A stretch of DNA of 64,000 bases from Erythrobacter sp. SDW2 (GTDB lineage: Bacteria > Pseudomonadota > Alphaproteobacteria > Sphingomonadales > Sphingomonadaceae): NCBI RefSeq assembly GCF_021431965.1, contig NZ_CP090370.1, positions 1,984,001 to 2,048,000 of the forward strand. The letters run 5' to 3'. The translations under genes and the position numbers were made by a program. Below the pieces are notes generated by a model. It was given only the letters and a program-made list of their open reading frames with translations, searched no databases and was not told the DNA's origin. Of the stretch, positions 23,533 through 32,769 are shown one piece after another; within the stretch, counting starts at the first letter, position 1; each line of letters opens with the position of its first letter.

Positions 23533-24477
23533 TTAAGCTCCGATCTGAAGAAACCTTTCTTCGCGTATCCTGCGCAGTCCGTCCGAAGGAATGGCACCCA
23601 GCGCAGTCAATTCCTCGTCGATCGCAGCCGCCAGGCTCTGGCAGGCCCCGGCGGGATCACGATGTGCCCCGCCAACGGGCTCATTTACGATCCGGTCTAT
23701 AACGCCCAGATCCTTGAGATGTTGCGCAGTGACTTTCATAGCCTCGGCGGCATCGGGTGCCCGCTCGGCGGTCCGCCACAGGATCGAAGCGCAACCTTCG
23801 GGCGAAATGACCGAATAGACAGCATGCTCGAACATCAGGACCCGCTCTGCACTCGCCAGCGCCACGGCACCGCCGGATCCACCCTCGCCTACAATTGTCG
23901 CAACCATAGGAACGCCTAGCGCGAGGCAAGCCTCGGTCGAACGAGCGATGGCTTCCGCCTGGCCGCGTTCTTCGGCTTCCACCCCCGGAAAGGCTCCGGA
24001 GGTGTCGACCAGGGTCACCACCGGCAGGCCAAACCGATCAGCCAGCTCCATCAACCGGATGGCCTTGCGATACCCTTCGGGCTTCCCCATGCCGAAATTG
24101 TGACGCAGCCGACTTTCGGTGTCGTGGCCCTTTTCGTGTCCGATCAGCATGACCTTGCGCCCCCTGAGCTTGGCAAAGCCGCCCATGATCGCTTCATCGT
24201 CGCCATAAAGACGGTCACCGCCCAGCGGCACGAACTCGTCGAACGCATGGGCAACGAAGTCGCGAAAATGAGGCCGCAGCGGATGCCGGGCTACCTGGGT
24301 TTTCTGCCACGGCGTCAGCGCCGCGTAGGTGCTCGCGAGCAGTTCGGCACTTTTCTTCTCGAGCCGCTTGAGCTCATTGGAGATATCGACCTCGTCACCC
24401 TCGGCGGCGGCGCGCAATTCCGCGATCCGCGCTTCGAGCTGGGCGACAGGCTTCTCGAATTCGAGATAGGCATTCAT
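23533..24477 (-). CDS. accA: Acetyl-CoA carboxylase carboxyltransferase, alpha subunit
   Basis: A 314-residue subunit that, with AccD, transfers carboxyl from carboxybiotin to acetyl-CoA to give malonyl-CoA for fatty-acid synthesis. The segments YGDDEAIMGGFAKLRGRKVMLIGHEKG, MGKPEGYRKAIRLMELADRF and VSVISPEGCASILWR-like stretches are characteristic of AccA. The N-terminus includes the expected coiled helix LEFEKPVAQLEARIAELR. It starts 9 bases after the xerD stop, so the two are co-transcribed. accD, accB and accC are outside the window. The propionyl-CoA carboxylase genes near 31 and 41 kb are distinct. Confidence 0.97.
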   Translation of the reverse strand: MNAYLEFEKPVAQLEARIAELRAAAEGDEVDISNELKRLEKKSAELLASTYAALTPWQKTQVARHPLRPHFRDFVAHAFDEFVPLGGDRLYGDDEAIMGGFAKLRGRKVMLIGHEKGHDTESRLRHNFGMGKPEGYRKAIRLMELADRFGLPVVTLVDTSGAFPGVEAEERGQAEAIARSTEACLALGVPMVATIVGEGGSGGAVALASAERVLMFEHAVYSVISPEGCASILWRTAERAPDAAEAMKVTAQHLKDLGVIDRIVNEPVGGAHRDPAGACQSLAAAIDEELTALGAIPSDGLRRIREERFLQIGA

Positions 24478-24486
24478 GCGGACGCG

Positions 24487-25374
24487 CTAGTCGCCTCGCC
24501 GCTTTTCCGCAAGCGGATGCCGTTCATTGACCAATGCTACCAAGCGCGCAGCGTCGACATGGGTATAAATCTGCGTGGTGGCGATATCGGCGTGGCCGAG
24601 CAGCGTCTGGAGTACGCGCAAGTCTGCCCCGCCCTCGAGCAAGTGAGTCGCAAAGGCATGGCGCAGGACATGCGGGCTGATCTTACCCGGATTCAATCCC
24701 GCGTGGGTCGCCAGTTCCTTGAGCAACTGGAACAACCGGATTCGCGTCAGATGCTTCCCGCGCGACGGGAACAGCCATGGCGAAACGGCTTCACGCAACG
24801 GGAGCCATCGAGCAAGTGCCTCACCAGCGCGGCGGCTGATCGGGACCATGCGCGCCTGTCCTCCCTTGCCGGTCACAGTCAGGAATGGCGCGTCCCTCGG
24901 GACTGCCGAAACCGGAAGCGATACCAACTCTGTCGCTCGCAACCCCGAACCATAGAGCAATTCGAGCAATGCAAGCATTCGAACCGTTCGAGGACGACCG
25001 GATGCGGCCTCCAATTCAGCGCGCGCGAACAGTGTTTCGATCTCGTCATGCGATAGGATCTTGGGGAGCAGCCGGCGCGTCGCCGGCCTCGGAAGCGCCG
25101 GCGATGGATCATCATCGCGCAACCCTTCGTCGATCAGAAACCCGAAGAATTGGCGCAAAGCCGACGATTTGCGCGCGACAGTCGAAGGAGCCAGCGAAGC
25201 CCAGGCACTGCCCAGCTGCGACACCTTGGCGCGCGGGGCGGACGCCAGCTCTCCGACCAGTTTCTCCGCTCCTTCGAGATCCCGGCGATAGGCCGCCAGA
25301 GTATTGGCCGCCGCACCGCGTTCGGCCGCCAGCATGGCGAGGAAATCTTCGATCGGGGCCGAGGCTGCGCCCAT
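24487..25374 (-). CDS. xerD: Tyrosine recombinase XerD (chromosome dimer resolution)
   Basis: A 295-residue tyrosine recombinase with all active-site residues: Arg146 in GSGLRATEL, Lys170 in TGKGGQAR, His235 and Arg238 in SPHVLRHAFATHLL, His261 in LLGHADIATT and Tyr270 in QIYTHVD. The N-terminal SAM-like domain starts at IEDFLAMLAAERGAAANTL. Length and motif wording match the Xer family rather than phage integrases, and the housekeeping neighbours support a XerCD-dif role. Telling XerD from XerC needs a phylogeny. It starts 7 bases after the upstream secreted-protein gene and precedes accA. Confidence 0.88.
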   Translation of the reverse strand: MGAASAPIEDFLAMLAAERGAAANTLAAYRRDLEGAEKLVGELASAPRAKVSQLGSAWASLAPSTVARKSSALRQFFGFLIDEGLRDDDPSPALPRPATRRLLPKILSHDEIETLFARAELEAASGRPRTVRMLALLELLYGSGLRATELVSLPVSAVPRDAPFLTVTGKGGQARMVPISRRAGEALARWLPLREAVSPWLFPSRGKHLTRIRLFQLLKELATHAGLNPGKISPHVLRHAFATHLLEGGADLRVLQTLLGHADIATTQIYTHVDAARLVALVNERHPLAEKRRGD

Positions 25375-25380
25375 CGCCGA

Positions 25381-27234
25381 TCAGCCGCGGGCAACGGCCT
25401 CGGCAGCTATCATCCGCGCCTCGCTAGCCAGTCCTGCATTGTTGAGAGCACGGACGATGTAAAACAGATGGCGAGGGGTCATTCTGTCCCAGCCTTCGCC
25501 CTGCATCCCGACTCCGACAAGGAAGGATACCAGTGGCTGGTTACGAAGCTCTCCGGCTCGACTGACCATCCGGCTCCACCGCGTTTGCCGTCCAAGTTCG
25601 AGACCGAGCGACTGCGAATAGCTGTTCACAGCGCCGTTCTCCAGGCGACCGAGCCCGGCGAGACCAGCAACCAGGAAAGCCGATTTGCGCTGACCCGAAC
25701 TGGTATCGTCATCTATAAATGCATCAACGTCGCCGCTCCCGACAGGCGTAGACCTGCTCGGCTGGGCCAGCACCAATTGCGCCCAACCCTGACTACCCTC
25801 GGGAACGACTTCACCCCATTCGAGCGCGTCCTTGTCCAAGCCAGCGGCCAACATCGAGGCAATGAGCGGTCCGGCATCCTCCGCCAATTCCTGGCTCGCC
25901 GGCAGGCGTGCGGCTGCATAAGCAGTCAGGACAAGCCGCGCGTAGTCTGGCGTTTCATTTCCCCATACGGCCTTTATGGCAGCGAGCCTTTCCCCCGGAT
26001 CGGTCGCGATATAAGCGTTGCGAAGCTGGGCTGCGAGCGGTCCCCAGGTTCCTTCGTTGCCGTTCTCGGCATAAAACTGGCCATAAAGGTCGATCAGTGC
26101 CCGGGACGAAAAGATGCCTTCACGCGCTGCCCGTTCCGCAGGCCCCATTCGATCTACCACCGAAAGAGCCGGATTGCGTGCCGCAACGCGCTGGTAATAG
26201 GTGCCCAGATCGTCGGTCAGTTCGCCGGGAATTTCGGCTCCTAATGCAAGCGCGAGGCCATAACGCCACGGATTGAGTTCCTCGACGCCCTGCCATTCAA
26301 GGTTGACAGCGCTGCGCCCACGCCCTGCTGCCCCGGCATAACGTTGGGCCAGCAGCACATCGATCGCGGGTGCCGTGTTCTGGTTGCGCATGCGTATCAG
26401 GGCACTGCGCGCACTGGCGCTTTCGCCGGCGAAAGCATTGCAGATTGAGCCCAGCATCCGCCACTGGGCATCGTCTCGCAAAGCGCCACGGAAACGCACA
26501 GCCGGGCACGCGCCGGTAATATCACCTGTCGCGATAAACGAATTCACGGCCGCGTCGGCCAATGTCTTGTTCCAGTTGCCGACATCGATGTCCTGCGCGA
26601 TTCCGCGCGCAGCCTCGAACTCACCCATGGAATTAAGAGCCTTGGCACGCAGCCCGGCAAACTCAGCCGGTGCCATTCCAGCGGGGGTTTCCAGCCTGCT
26701 TACCAGCGCACGACGGACGAGGATATGGCCCCAGCGAGAGATCATCGGCGTCTTGAGACCGTTCAGGGATGCACGCACCAACGACACAGGTTGCCTTCCG
26801 ACCGATCCCACCGGCATGCCGCCTTCACTGGCATCGAGCAAACCAACCTGCTCCATTGACCTGCGCGCGCCTGGCGGCATGTCGTATTTGGGCTTGAGAC
26901 CCAAAAGTTCGTCGAGTTCGGCAGGGTCAAGCCTTTCCAGCTCTTCAAGCGAAGGCAAGCCGGGCGGCAACGTCACAGGTCCGGAGGGCGCTGATCCGCC
27001 ACCACCAGGGATCGGCTGGATCACGGGCACACTGCCTCCCGACGGAGCCGACGGGACCGTTTGTGTCGAAGGAGAAGCAGGACGCGGCGCCGGGCGCGCA
27101 CTCGGTGCGGGAGCGGGATCCTCGAAGCCCGGCGGCAGGAGCGACTCGGGCGAAGCACTGGCACTCGCAAAGGCTGTGGTCAGGGCCAGCGCCCCGGCAC
27201 CTGCCAGAAGACCCAACACAGCCGACCGCTTCAT
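25381..27234 (-). CDS. Large secreted protein of unknown function
   Basis: A 617-residue exported protein without a domain I recognise. MKRSAVLGLLAGAGALALTTAFASASA is a signal peptide. It is followed by about 90 residues rich in Pro, Ala and Ser (a flexible linker) and then a long helical region built of Ala/Leu-rich helices, reminiscent of a helical-repeat solenoid. GGAGGG lies before the ATG at 27234. The open frame continues to 27852, but that part is antisense to aroK. The gene overlaps an upstream 44-residue membrane-protein gene as ATGA and is followed 7 bases later by xerD, so the three form a unit. Confidence 0.8.
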   Translation of the reverse strand: MKRSAVLGLLAGAGALALTTAFASASASPESLLPPGFEDPAPAPSARPAPRPASPSTQTVPSAPSGGSVPVIQPIPGGGGSAPSGPVTLPPGLPSLEELERLDPAELDELLGLKPKYDMPPGARRSMEQVGLLDASEGGMPVGSVGRQPVSLVRASLNGLKTPMISRWGHILVRRALVSRLETPAGMAPAEFAGLRAKALNSMGEFEAARGIAQDIDVGNWNKTLADAAVNSFIATGDITGACPAVRFRGALRDDAQWRMLGSICNAFAGESASARSALIRMRNQNTAPAIDVLLAQRYAGAAGRGRSAVNLEWQGVEELNPWRYGLALALGAEIPGELTDDLGTYYQRVAARNPALSVVDRMGPAERAAREGIFSSRALIDLYGQFYAENGNEGTWGPLAAQLRNAYIATDPGERLAAIKAVWGNETPDYARLVLTAYAAARLPASQELAEDAGPLIASMLAAGLDKDALEWGEVVPEGSQGWAQLVLAQPSRSTPVGSGDVDAFIDDDTSSGQRKSAFLVAGLAGLGRLENGAVNSYSQSLGLELGRQTRWSRMVSRAGELRNQPLVSFLVGVGMQGEGWDRMTPRHLFYIVRALNNAGLASEARMIAAEAVARG

Positions 27235-27365
27235 TGCATACCCTCCGGTACCGGAACCGCCTGCTCGATCGGACGAAGCGGTTCCCTGCCGCCGTCCCAC
27301 CAAGCCCAGGCCAGGATAGCCAGCACGAGCAAAACACCGATGCCCGCCCACCGAACCATAGCCAT
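27231..27365 (-). CDS. 44-residue membrane microprotein
   Basis: ATG at 27365 opens a frame encoding MAMVRWAGIGVLLVLAILAW, then AWWDGGREPLRPIEQAVPVPEGMQ, ending in TGA at 27231-27233. It has one hydrophobic helix (about residues 5-23) and a soluble tail with prolines. The stop overlaps the next gene's ATG as ATGA, and the ribosome site of that gene lies inside this one, so translation is probably coupled. Only GGAAA is seen before its own ATG. Function is unknown; it may anchor or deliver the large secreted protein encoded next. Confidence 0.65.
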   Translation of the reverse strand: MAMVRWAGIGVLLVLAILAWAWWDGGREPLRPIEQAVPVPEGMQ

Positions 27366-27430
27366 TTTCGTTTCCAGCAAAACTTACCCTTTGTTGCCTT
27401 CGCCCTAGCCCATCTCTAGGCCAAGCGGCA

Positions 27431-28000
27431 ATGCAAGACAGCACGCCCCTCACCAACCCAGCCGATATTGCGGCGATCTCCCGACGGATTGAGCGGCCGG
27501 TCGTGCTGGTCGGACTTATGGGTGTTGGCAAGTCAACCGTTGGCCGCCGCCTTGCAAGCTTGATCGGGCGAGACTTCGTCGATGCCGATGAGGAGATCGA
27601 AGAGGCCGCGCAGATGTCGATCTCGGAGATTTTTTCGGAGTTCGGTGAGGCATATTTTCGGGATGGCGAGCGGCGCGTGATAGCCCGACTAATCGAGGAA
27701 AAGCATGGGGTCATCGCCACCGGCGGCGGTGCTTTCGTCAATGACGAAACCCGTGCGCTCATTCTCAATGAGGCGATTGCCGTTTGGATCGATGCCGACA
27801 TTGCGACTCTGGTGGAGCGCACCTCGCGCCGCAACACCCGTCCGCTCCTCAAGCAGGGCGATCCCGAGGAAATACTGGCCCGCCTTCACGCCGAGCGGCA
27901 GCCGTTTTATTCGCAAGCACCGATCCACGTTCGCAGCGAGAACGGGCCACACATATCGACCGCCAATCGCATCCTGGAGGCAATCGACCAATGGCTGTGA
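27431..28000 (+). CDS. aroK: Shikimate kinase
   Basis: A 189-residue P-loop kinase that phosphorylates shikimate at the 3-hydroxyl in the aromatic amino-acid pathway. Walker A is GLMGVGKST (residues 28-36). Substrate-binding residues are in FVDADEEIE and [10 protein letters not shown], and the IATGGGAF motif and the lid RNTRPLL are all present. The 20-residue N-terminal extension before the P-loop is usual in alphaproteobacteria. Its last 10 bases overlap the start of aroB, giving a tightly coupled aroK-aroB operon. Confidence 0.97.
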   Translation: MQDSTPLTNPADIAAISRRIERPVVLVGLMGVGKSTVGRRLASLIGRDFVDADEEIEEAAQMSISEIFSEFGEAYFRDGERRVIARLIEEKHGVIATGGGAFVNDETRALILNEAIAVWIDADIATLVERTSRRNTRPLLKQGDPEEILARLHAERQPFYSQAPIHVRSENGPHISTANRILEAIDQWL

Positions 28001-29100
28001 TTCCTGTCGAACTCGCCGGACGCAGCTACGATGTGCACGTTGGTCGCGGGCTGCTCAGTGATGCTGCCACTCTCGCGAAGGATTTTTTGCGCAAGTCAAT
28101 CGTACCGGTAGTGGCCGATGCCAATGCCTGGGCCGATCATGGCGCCACACTGATGGCAGCACTCGCGGCAGCGGAACGGGAAGTAGCGCTTTATCAAGTG
28201 CCCTCAGGTGAGGACTCAAAAAGCTGGCAGAGCCTGCAAACCCTCACCGATTGGTTACTCACCCAAGGTGTTGAGCGCGGAGACCATGTCTTTGCACTGG
28301 GCGGCGGTGTCGTTGGCGACCTGACCGGTTTTGCCTGTGCCATCCTCAAGCGCGGATGTGGCTTCGTCCAGATACCGACAACCTTGTTGGCGCAGGTCGA
28401 CAGTTCGGTTGGCGGCAAGACGGCGATCAACACCGCTGCGGGGAAGAACCTCGTCGGGGCGTTCCATCAGCCGTCGCTCGTATTGGCCGATACCGCCACC
28501 CTCGACACCCTGCCCGACCGCGAAATGCGCGCTGGTTTCGCCGAGGTGCTTAAATACGGCATTCTGGGCGATGCGGAGTTCTTCGCGTGGCTGGAAGCCA
28601 ATGGCGGCGCAGTATTGGGGCGGAACGAATATGCGCTTGAACACGCGGTCACGGCCAGTGTGGCTGCCAAGGCGCGGATTGTTGCCGAGGACGAGCGTGA
28701 GACCAGCGGCGTGCGGGCCTTGCTCAACCTCGGGCACACCTTCGGCCATGCGCTGGAGGCTGAGACCGGTTTTTCCGACCGTTTGCTCCACGGCGAAGGA
28801 GTCGCATTGGGAATGGTGCTCGCGGCACGCTATTCGGCGCGGCGCGGCGAGCTGCCGGTCGAAGACGCCGAGCGGGTCACCCGGGTGATTGCGGCTTCTG
28901 GCCTGCCTTCGGAGTTATCCTCAATAGGATTGAAGACCGACGGTGCCGGACTGGTGCAGCACATGCTCCACGACAAGAAGATGGACGCGGGCACCCTGCC
29001 CTTCCTTTTGCTGCGCGGCATTGGTGCAGCATATCTGGCGAAAGACGTCGATCTTCAGGATGTTGCCGCCTTCCTTGACGAGCAGCTTGTCCTGCATTGA
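27991..29100 (+). CDS. aroB: 3-dehydroquinate synthase
   Basis: A 369-residue NAD- and metal-dependent enzyme making 3-dehydroquinate from DAHP, the second step of the shikimate pathway. Key stretches are [16 protein letters not shown] (nucleotide binding), [21 protein letters not shown] (substrate), and the zinc ligands in [12 protein letters not shown] and [11 protein letters not shown]. The start is the ATG at 27991, inside the end of aroK. The frame stays open upstream to 27784 but that is aroK in another frame. AroB and AroK act at separate steps of the same route. Confidence 0.97.
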   Translation: MAVIPVELAGRSYDVHVGRGLLSDAATLAKDFLRKSIVPVVADANAWADHGATLMAALAAAEREVALYQVPSGEDSKSWQSLQTLTDWLLTQGVERGDHVFALGGGVVGDLTGFACAILKRGCGFVQIPTTLLAQVDSSVGGKTAINTAAGKNLVGAFHQPSLVLADTATLDTLPDREMRAGFAEVLKYGILGDAEFFAWLEANGGAVLGRNEYALEHAVTASVAAKARIVAEDERETSGVRALLNLGHTFGHALEAETGFSDRLLHGEGVALGMVLAARYSARRGELPVEDAERVTRVIAASGLPSELSSIGLKTDGAGLVQHMLHDKKMDAGTLPFLLLRGIGAAYLAKDVDLQDVAAFLDEQLVLH

Positions 29101-29132
29101 CGGAAACACTGCCCCGCGCGATTGTGCGCAGC

Positions 29133-29903
29133 ATGACCCGCTTCATCGATCTGTCGATCCCGATCACCAACGATGTCACTTCCGATCCGGAAGTGATGCG
29201 CCCCAAGGTCACCTACATGACCCATGAGGACACCTGGCAGCAGATCGCCATGTTCTTTCCGGGTCTGGAGAAAGAGGACCTGCCCGATGGGGAAGGCTGG
29301 GCGGTCGAGATGCTGGAACTCAGCACTCACAACGGCACCCATATGGACGCGCCGTGGCATTATCATTCGACCACTGAAAGCGGTGCCGCTCCCGCCCCCA
29401 GCATCGACGAAGCACCGCTTGACCGGTTCTTTCGCCCGGGGGTCAAACTGGACTTCAGCCACCTGCCGCATGGCCATGTGGTCAGCGCAGCCGAGGTCGA
29501 GCAGGCGTTCGACAAGATCGACTATGATTTGCAGCCGCTCGATATCGTGCTGGTCCAGTCCGGCGCAGTTTATGGCACCGAGAACTTTACCGATCAGGGT
29601 GTGGGGCTTGGCGCAGAGGCAACGCTGTGGCTGACCGAACGCGGGGTCGAGGTCGTCGGGACCGATGCGTGGAGCTGGGATGCGCCATTCAGCCACACCG
29701 CTCGCCGCTGGGCCGAGACACGCGATCCGGCGATCATCTGGGAAGGCCACAAGGCCGGCCGCATCCGGCCCTATTACCAGATCGAGAAGCTGACCAACCT
29801 GGCCGCCCTGCCCACCCACGGCTTCACCTTCAGCTGCTTCCCGGTGAAGATCGAGCGCGCCAGCGCCGGATGGATCAGGGCCGTGGCGCTGGTGGAGGAT
29901 TGA
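29133..29903 (+). CDS. Cyclase-family (kynurenine formamidase-like) metal-dependent hydrolase
   Basis: A 256-residue protein of the cyclase/KynB superfamily. The metal-binding signature HNGTHMDAPWHY (about residue 68) is intact, and GTDAWSWDAPF holds further ligands. Family members hydrolyse N-formylkynurenine, act on isatin, or serve in polyketide cyclisation. This one, with a longer insert (FFPGLEKEDLPDG), is not classic KynB, so the substrate is open. The ATG at 29133 is 32 bases after aroB; a TTG at 29097 overlapping the aroB stop is the alternative. A GNAT gene follows after 3 bases. Confidence 0.82.
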   Translation: MTRFIDLSIPITNDVTSDPEVMRPKVTYMTHEDTWQQIAMFFPGLEKEDLPDGEGWAVEMLELSTHNGTHMDAPWHYHSTTESGAAPAPSIDEAPLDRFFRPGVKLDFSHLPHGHVVSAAEVEQAFDKIDYDLQPLDIVLVQSGAVYGTENFTDQGVGLGAEATLWLTERGVEVVGTDAWSWDAPFSHTARRWAETRDPAIIWEGHKAGRIRPYYQIEKLTNLAALPTHGFTFSCFPVKIERASAGWIRAVALVED

Positions 29904-29906
29904 TAG

Positions 29907-30362
29907 ATGCGCGTAGACCCCGCCAGCTTGGAAGACCCTGCCGTCCGCCAGATGGTCGAATATCACCAACGCGATGCGCAGTCCTTGTCCCCACCCGGCA
30001 CCAGCTTCGCGCTCGATGTTTCGGGATTGGCAGGGCCGTCGATCACTCTGCTTGGCGCTTGGGAGAACGAGACACTGATCGCAATCGGCGCGCTCAAGCG
30101 CCTGTCGGGGACCCACGCCGAATTGAAATCCATGCGCACTCACCCCGACCATCTCGGCAAGGGCGCAGCCAAGGCAATCCTGAACGCGCTGACCGAAATC
30201 GCGCGTTCAGAAGGTATGCTGCGGTTGAGCCTGGAAACCGGAACGGGCGAAGCGTTCGCACCGGCGAAGGCACTCTACAGCGGCTTCGGATTTGCGCCGG
30301 GGGAGGCCTTTTCGGACTACGTCAACGGGGCGCACAACCAGTGCTGGCACATGGCGCTCTAG
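29907..30362 (+). CDS. GNAT-family N-acetyltransferase
   Basis: A 151-residue acetyltransferase. The acetyl-CoA-binding motif A is visible as MRTHPDHLGKGAAKAIL (R/Q-x-x-G-x-G/A), preceded by the beta strand LKSM and followed by LSLETGTGEAFAPAKALYSGFGF, the pattern of YsnE/PhnO-like small-molecule or peptide acetyltransferases. The acceptor is unknown. It follows the cyclase-family gene by 3 bases and is probably in the same operon. Its stop codon overlaps that of the convergent csaA-like gene in the palindrome CTAG. Confidence 0.85.
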   Translation: MRVDPASLEDPAVRQMVEYHQRDAQSLSPPGTSFALDVSGLAGPSITLLGAWENETLIAIGALKRLSGTHAELKSMRTHPDHLGKGAAKAILNALTEIARSEGMLRLSLETGTGEAFAPAKALYSGFGFAPGEAFSDYVNGAHNQCWHMAL

Positions 30363-30730
30363 AAAAGGCGCGAACCGTCGGGCACCTTCACGTCGGGCGC
30401 GAATAACACGACCTCGCCTGCCTCGTCGGCGAAGCCTAGCGTCAACACTTCGGACATCGCCGGGCCGATCTGGCGCGGCGGGAAATTGACCACCGCCGCG
30501 ACCTGCCGCCCGACCAGATCGTCGAGGTGATAATTGGCCGCAATCTGCGCGCAGCTCTTCTTCTCGCCGATCACCGGGCCGAAATCGATCCGCAGGCGGT
30601 AACTCGGCTTGCGCGCTTCGGGGAATTCCTCTGCTGCCACGATGGTCCCGATGCGGATATCGACCTTGAGGAAATCGTCGAAGGCGATTTGTGCAGCGGC
30701 CGGAGCATCGGGATCGTGGCGGAGATGCAT
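30359..30730 (-). CDS. CsaA-like tRNA-binding domain protein
   Basis: A 123-residue single-domain protein of the OB-fold tRNA-binding family found in CsaA, MetRS C-termini and Arc1p/EMAP-II. The segments FLKVDIRIGTIVAAEEFPEARKPSYRL, CAQIAANYHLDDLVGRQVAAVVNFPPRQIGPAMSE and LGFADE match closely. CsaA has been linked to protein export and chaperone activity in Bacillus; its role in proteobacteria is unclear. Its ATG overlaps the pccA stop codon by one base (TAATG), so it is co-translated with pccA. The metabolic logic of that link is not evident. Confidence 0.85.
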   Translation of the reverse strand: MHLRHDPDAPAAAQIAFDDFLKVDIRIGTIVAAEEFPEARKPSYRLRIDFGPVIGEKKSCAQIAANYHLDDLVGRQVAAVVNFPPRQIGPAMSEVLTLGFADEAGEVVLFAPDVKVPDGSRLF

Positions 30731-32769
30731 TATTCCAGCTCGAGGATCACCGCATCGACCGCCAGGCTGTCGCCCTCGGCCGCGTTGATTTTGGATACCA
30801 CCGCCTGCTTCTCGGCGCGCAGGATGTTCTCCATCTTCATCGCCTCGACCGTGGCAAGCGGCTGGCCGGGCTGGACTTCCTCGCCCTCGCCAACGTGCAG
30901 CTTCACCAGCAGGCCAGGCATCGGGCAGATCAGCAGCTTGGAGAGATCGGGCGGGATCTTCTCGATCATGTGGTCCGCCAGATGTGCGATGCGGGTCGGC
31001 AGGATGCGCAGCTGGTGGGTCGCACCGCGCGTGGTGATGGCAAAGCCGGTGCGGGTGGGCCTCAGCTGCAAGGTCAGTGCCTCGCCTGCCACCTCTTCAT
31101 CGCCGCCCCATTCGACATCGACCATCGCCTCGCCGGGCGTGTATTCCATCTCCAGCGCTACAGCATCGCCATCGACCGTGATCGCCTCTTCCTCGAGACT
31201 CACGATATAGTCACGCTCGCCGATGCGGACAGTCCAGTCCCCCGGCGGCAGCATGTTCCCGTCGAGCTGCTGGTCGATCCGCCGCGCCCGGTCCGCATCC
31301 GCGGTGGCAATTACACCGCCAATGGCAGCAAGTGCGCGGAGCAAGTCATCCGAAGCCGCCGCACCGTTGAACCCTTCCGGATATTCCTCGGCGATGAAGC
31401 CGGTGGTCAGTTCGCCCGATCGGAAACGCGGGTGCTGCATCAGCGCGCTGAGGAAATCGACATTGTGCCCCAGCCCTTCGATGCGGAAGGCATCGAGCGC
31501 CTGGATCTGCAAGTCGGCCGCCTCGTCGCGGGTTTCGCCCCAGGTGATCAGCTTGGCGATCATCGGGTCGTAGTACATCGAGACCTCGCCGCCTTCATAG
31601 ACGCCGTCGTCGATCCGCACTCCGCCAACGCCGCGCCGGCCATTGGCGCTGCCATCATCGGTCCAGCCCTGGAGCGGCGGCTGATAGCGAACAAGCCGCC
31701 CGGTGCTGGGCAGGAACCCGCGATAGGGGTCCTCGGCATAGACGCGGTTCTCGATTGCCCAGCCATCAATGCCAATTTCGTCCTGCGTCATCGCCAATTT
31801 CTCGCCGGCAGCCACGCGGATCATCTGCTCGACCAGATCGATGCCGGTGATCGCCTCGGTAACCGGATGTTCCACCTGCAGGCGGGTGTTCATCTCGAGG
31901 AAGTAGAAGCTTTCGCCGGTCGGGTCCGCGCCGCTGACGATCAGTTCGACCGTGCCTGCGCTATAGTACCCGACGGCGCGCGCCAGCGCGACGCATTGCT
32001 CGCCCATCGCCTTACGCATCCTGGGCGTGACGAAGGGCGACGGCGCTTCCTCGACCACCTTCTGGTGGCGCCGCTGGATGCTGCATTCGCGCTCGTTGAG
32101 GTAGAGGATGTTGCCGTGCTGGTCGCCGAGGATCTGGATCTCGATGTGGCGCGGATTCAGGATGAACTTCTCGATGAAGACGCGGTCGTCGCCGAAGCTG
32201 TTGAGCCCTTCTCGCTTCACGCTCTCGAAGCCTTCGCGGACATCGGCGTCGTTGTAGGCCAGACGCATGCCCTTGCCCCCGCCGCCGGCGCTGGCCTTCA
32301 TCATCACGGGGTAGCCGATTTCCTCGGAAATCCGGACCGCGTGGTCGGTATCCTCGATCTCGCCGACGAAACCGGGGACCACATTGACCCCCGCTTCCCT
32401 GGCCAGTTTCTTGGACTCGATCTTGTCGCCCATCGCCGCAATCGCGCCGACCGGCGGGCCGATGAAGGCGATGTTCTCCTTCGCCAGCGCTTCGGCGAAA
32501 CTGGTGCGCTCGGAGAGGAAGCCATAACCCGGATGGACCGCTTCGGCTCCCGTTTGCTTGCACGCGGCGATGATCTTGTCGGCGACCAGGTAGCTCTCGG
32601 CCGCAGGCGCAGGCCCGATATGAACCGCCTCGTCCGCCATGCGCACGAAGGGAGCGCGCGCATCGGCGTCCGAATAGACCGCAACTGTTTGGATACCCAT
32701 GCGGCGGGCGGTCTTGATGACGCGGCAGGCAATCTCGCCGCGGTTAGCAATCAGGATTTTCTTGAACAT
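30730..32769 (-). CDS. pccA: Propionyl-CoA carboxylase alpha subunit (biotin carboxylase and carrier)
   Basis: A 679-residue acyl-CoA carboxylase alpha chain. The biotin carboxylase part starts at MFKKILIANRGEIACRVIKTA and includes the ATP-grasp loop KASAGGGGKGMR, ERECSIQRRHQKVVEEAP and EMNTRLQVEHPVTE. A linker domain follows, then the biotinyl domain with the target lysine at about residue 645 in VEAMKMEN. Together with PccB (40126-41658) it carboxylates propionyl-CoA to (S)-methylmalonyl-CoA. Substrate is inferred from mce and mutB in the same island; a methylcrotonyl-CoA carboxylase is unlikely for that reason. The ATG at 32769 overlaps the previous stop by one base (TGATG). Confidence 0.95.
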   Translation of the reverse strand: MFKKILIANRGEIACRVIKTARRMGIQTVAVYSDADARAPFVRMADEAVHIGPAPAAESYLVADKIIAACKQTGAEAVHPGYGFLSERTSFAEALAKENIAFIGPPVGAIAAMGDKIESKKLAREAGVNVVPGFVGEIEDTDHAVRISEEIGYPVMMKASAGGGGKGMRLAYNDADVREGFESVKREGLNSFGDDRVFIEKFILNPRHIEIQILGDQHGNILYLNERECSIQRRHQKVVEEAPSPFVTPRMRKAMGEQCVALARAVGYYSAGTVELIVSGADPTGESFYFLEMNTRLQVEHPVTEAITGIDLVEQMIRVAAGEKLAMTQDEIGIDGWAIENRVYAEDPYRGFLPSTGRLVRYQPPLQGWTDDGSANGRRGVGGVRIDDGVYEGGEVSMYYDPMIAKLITWGETRDEAADLQIQALDAFRIEGLGHNVDFLSALMQHPRFRSGELTTGFIAEEYPEGFNGAAASDDLLRALAAIGGVIATADADRARRIDQQLDGNMLPPGDWTVRIGERDYIVSLEEEAITVDGDAVALEMEYTPGEAMVDVEWGGDEEVAGEALTLQLRPTRTGFAITTRGATHQLRILPTRIAHLADHMIEKIPPDLSKLLICPMPGLLVKLHVGEGEEVQPGQPLATVEAMKMENILRAEKQAVVSKINAAEGDSLAVDAVILELE

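Noticed and set aside
24487-25374. Tyrosine recombinase as a phage or island integrase
   Set aside because: Motif wording and 295-residue length are those of Xer proteins, and the neighbours are housekeeping genes; no attachment-site repeat was seen at the nearby tRNA-Arg.
27235-27852. Upstream 206-codon extension of the 617-residue secreted protein
   Set aside because: It is antisense to aroK and would bury the signal peptide; the ATG at 27234 has a good ribosome site.
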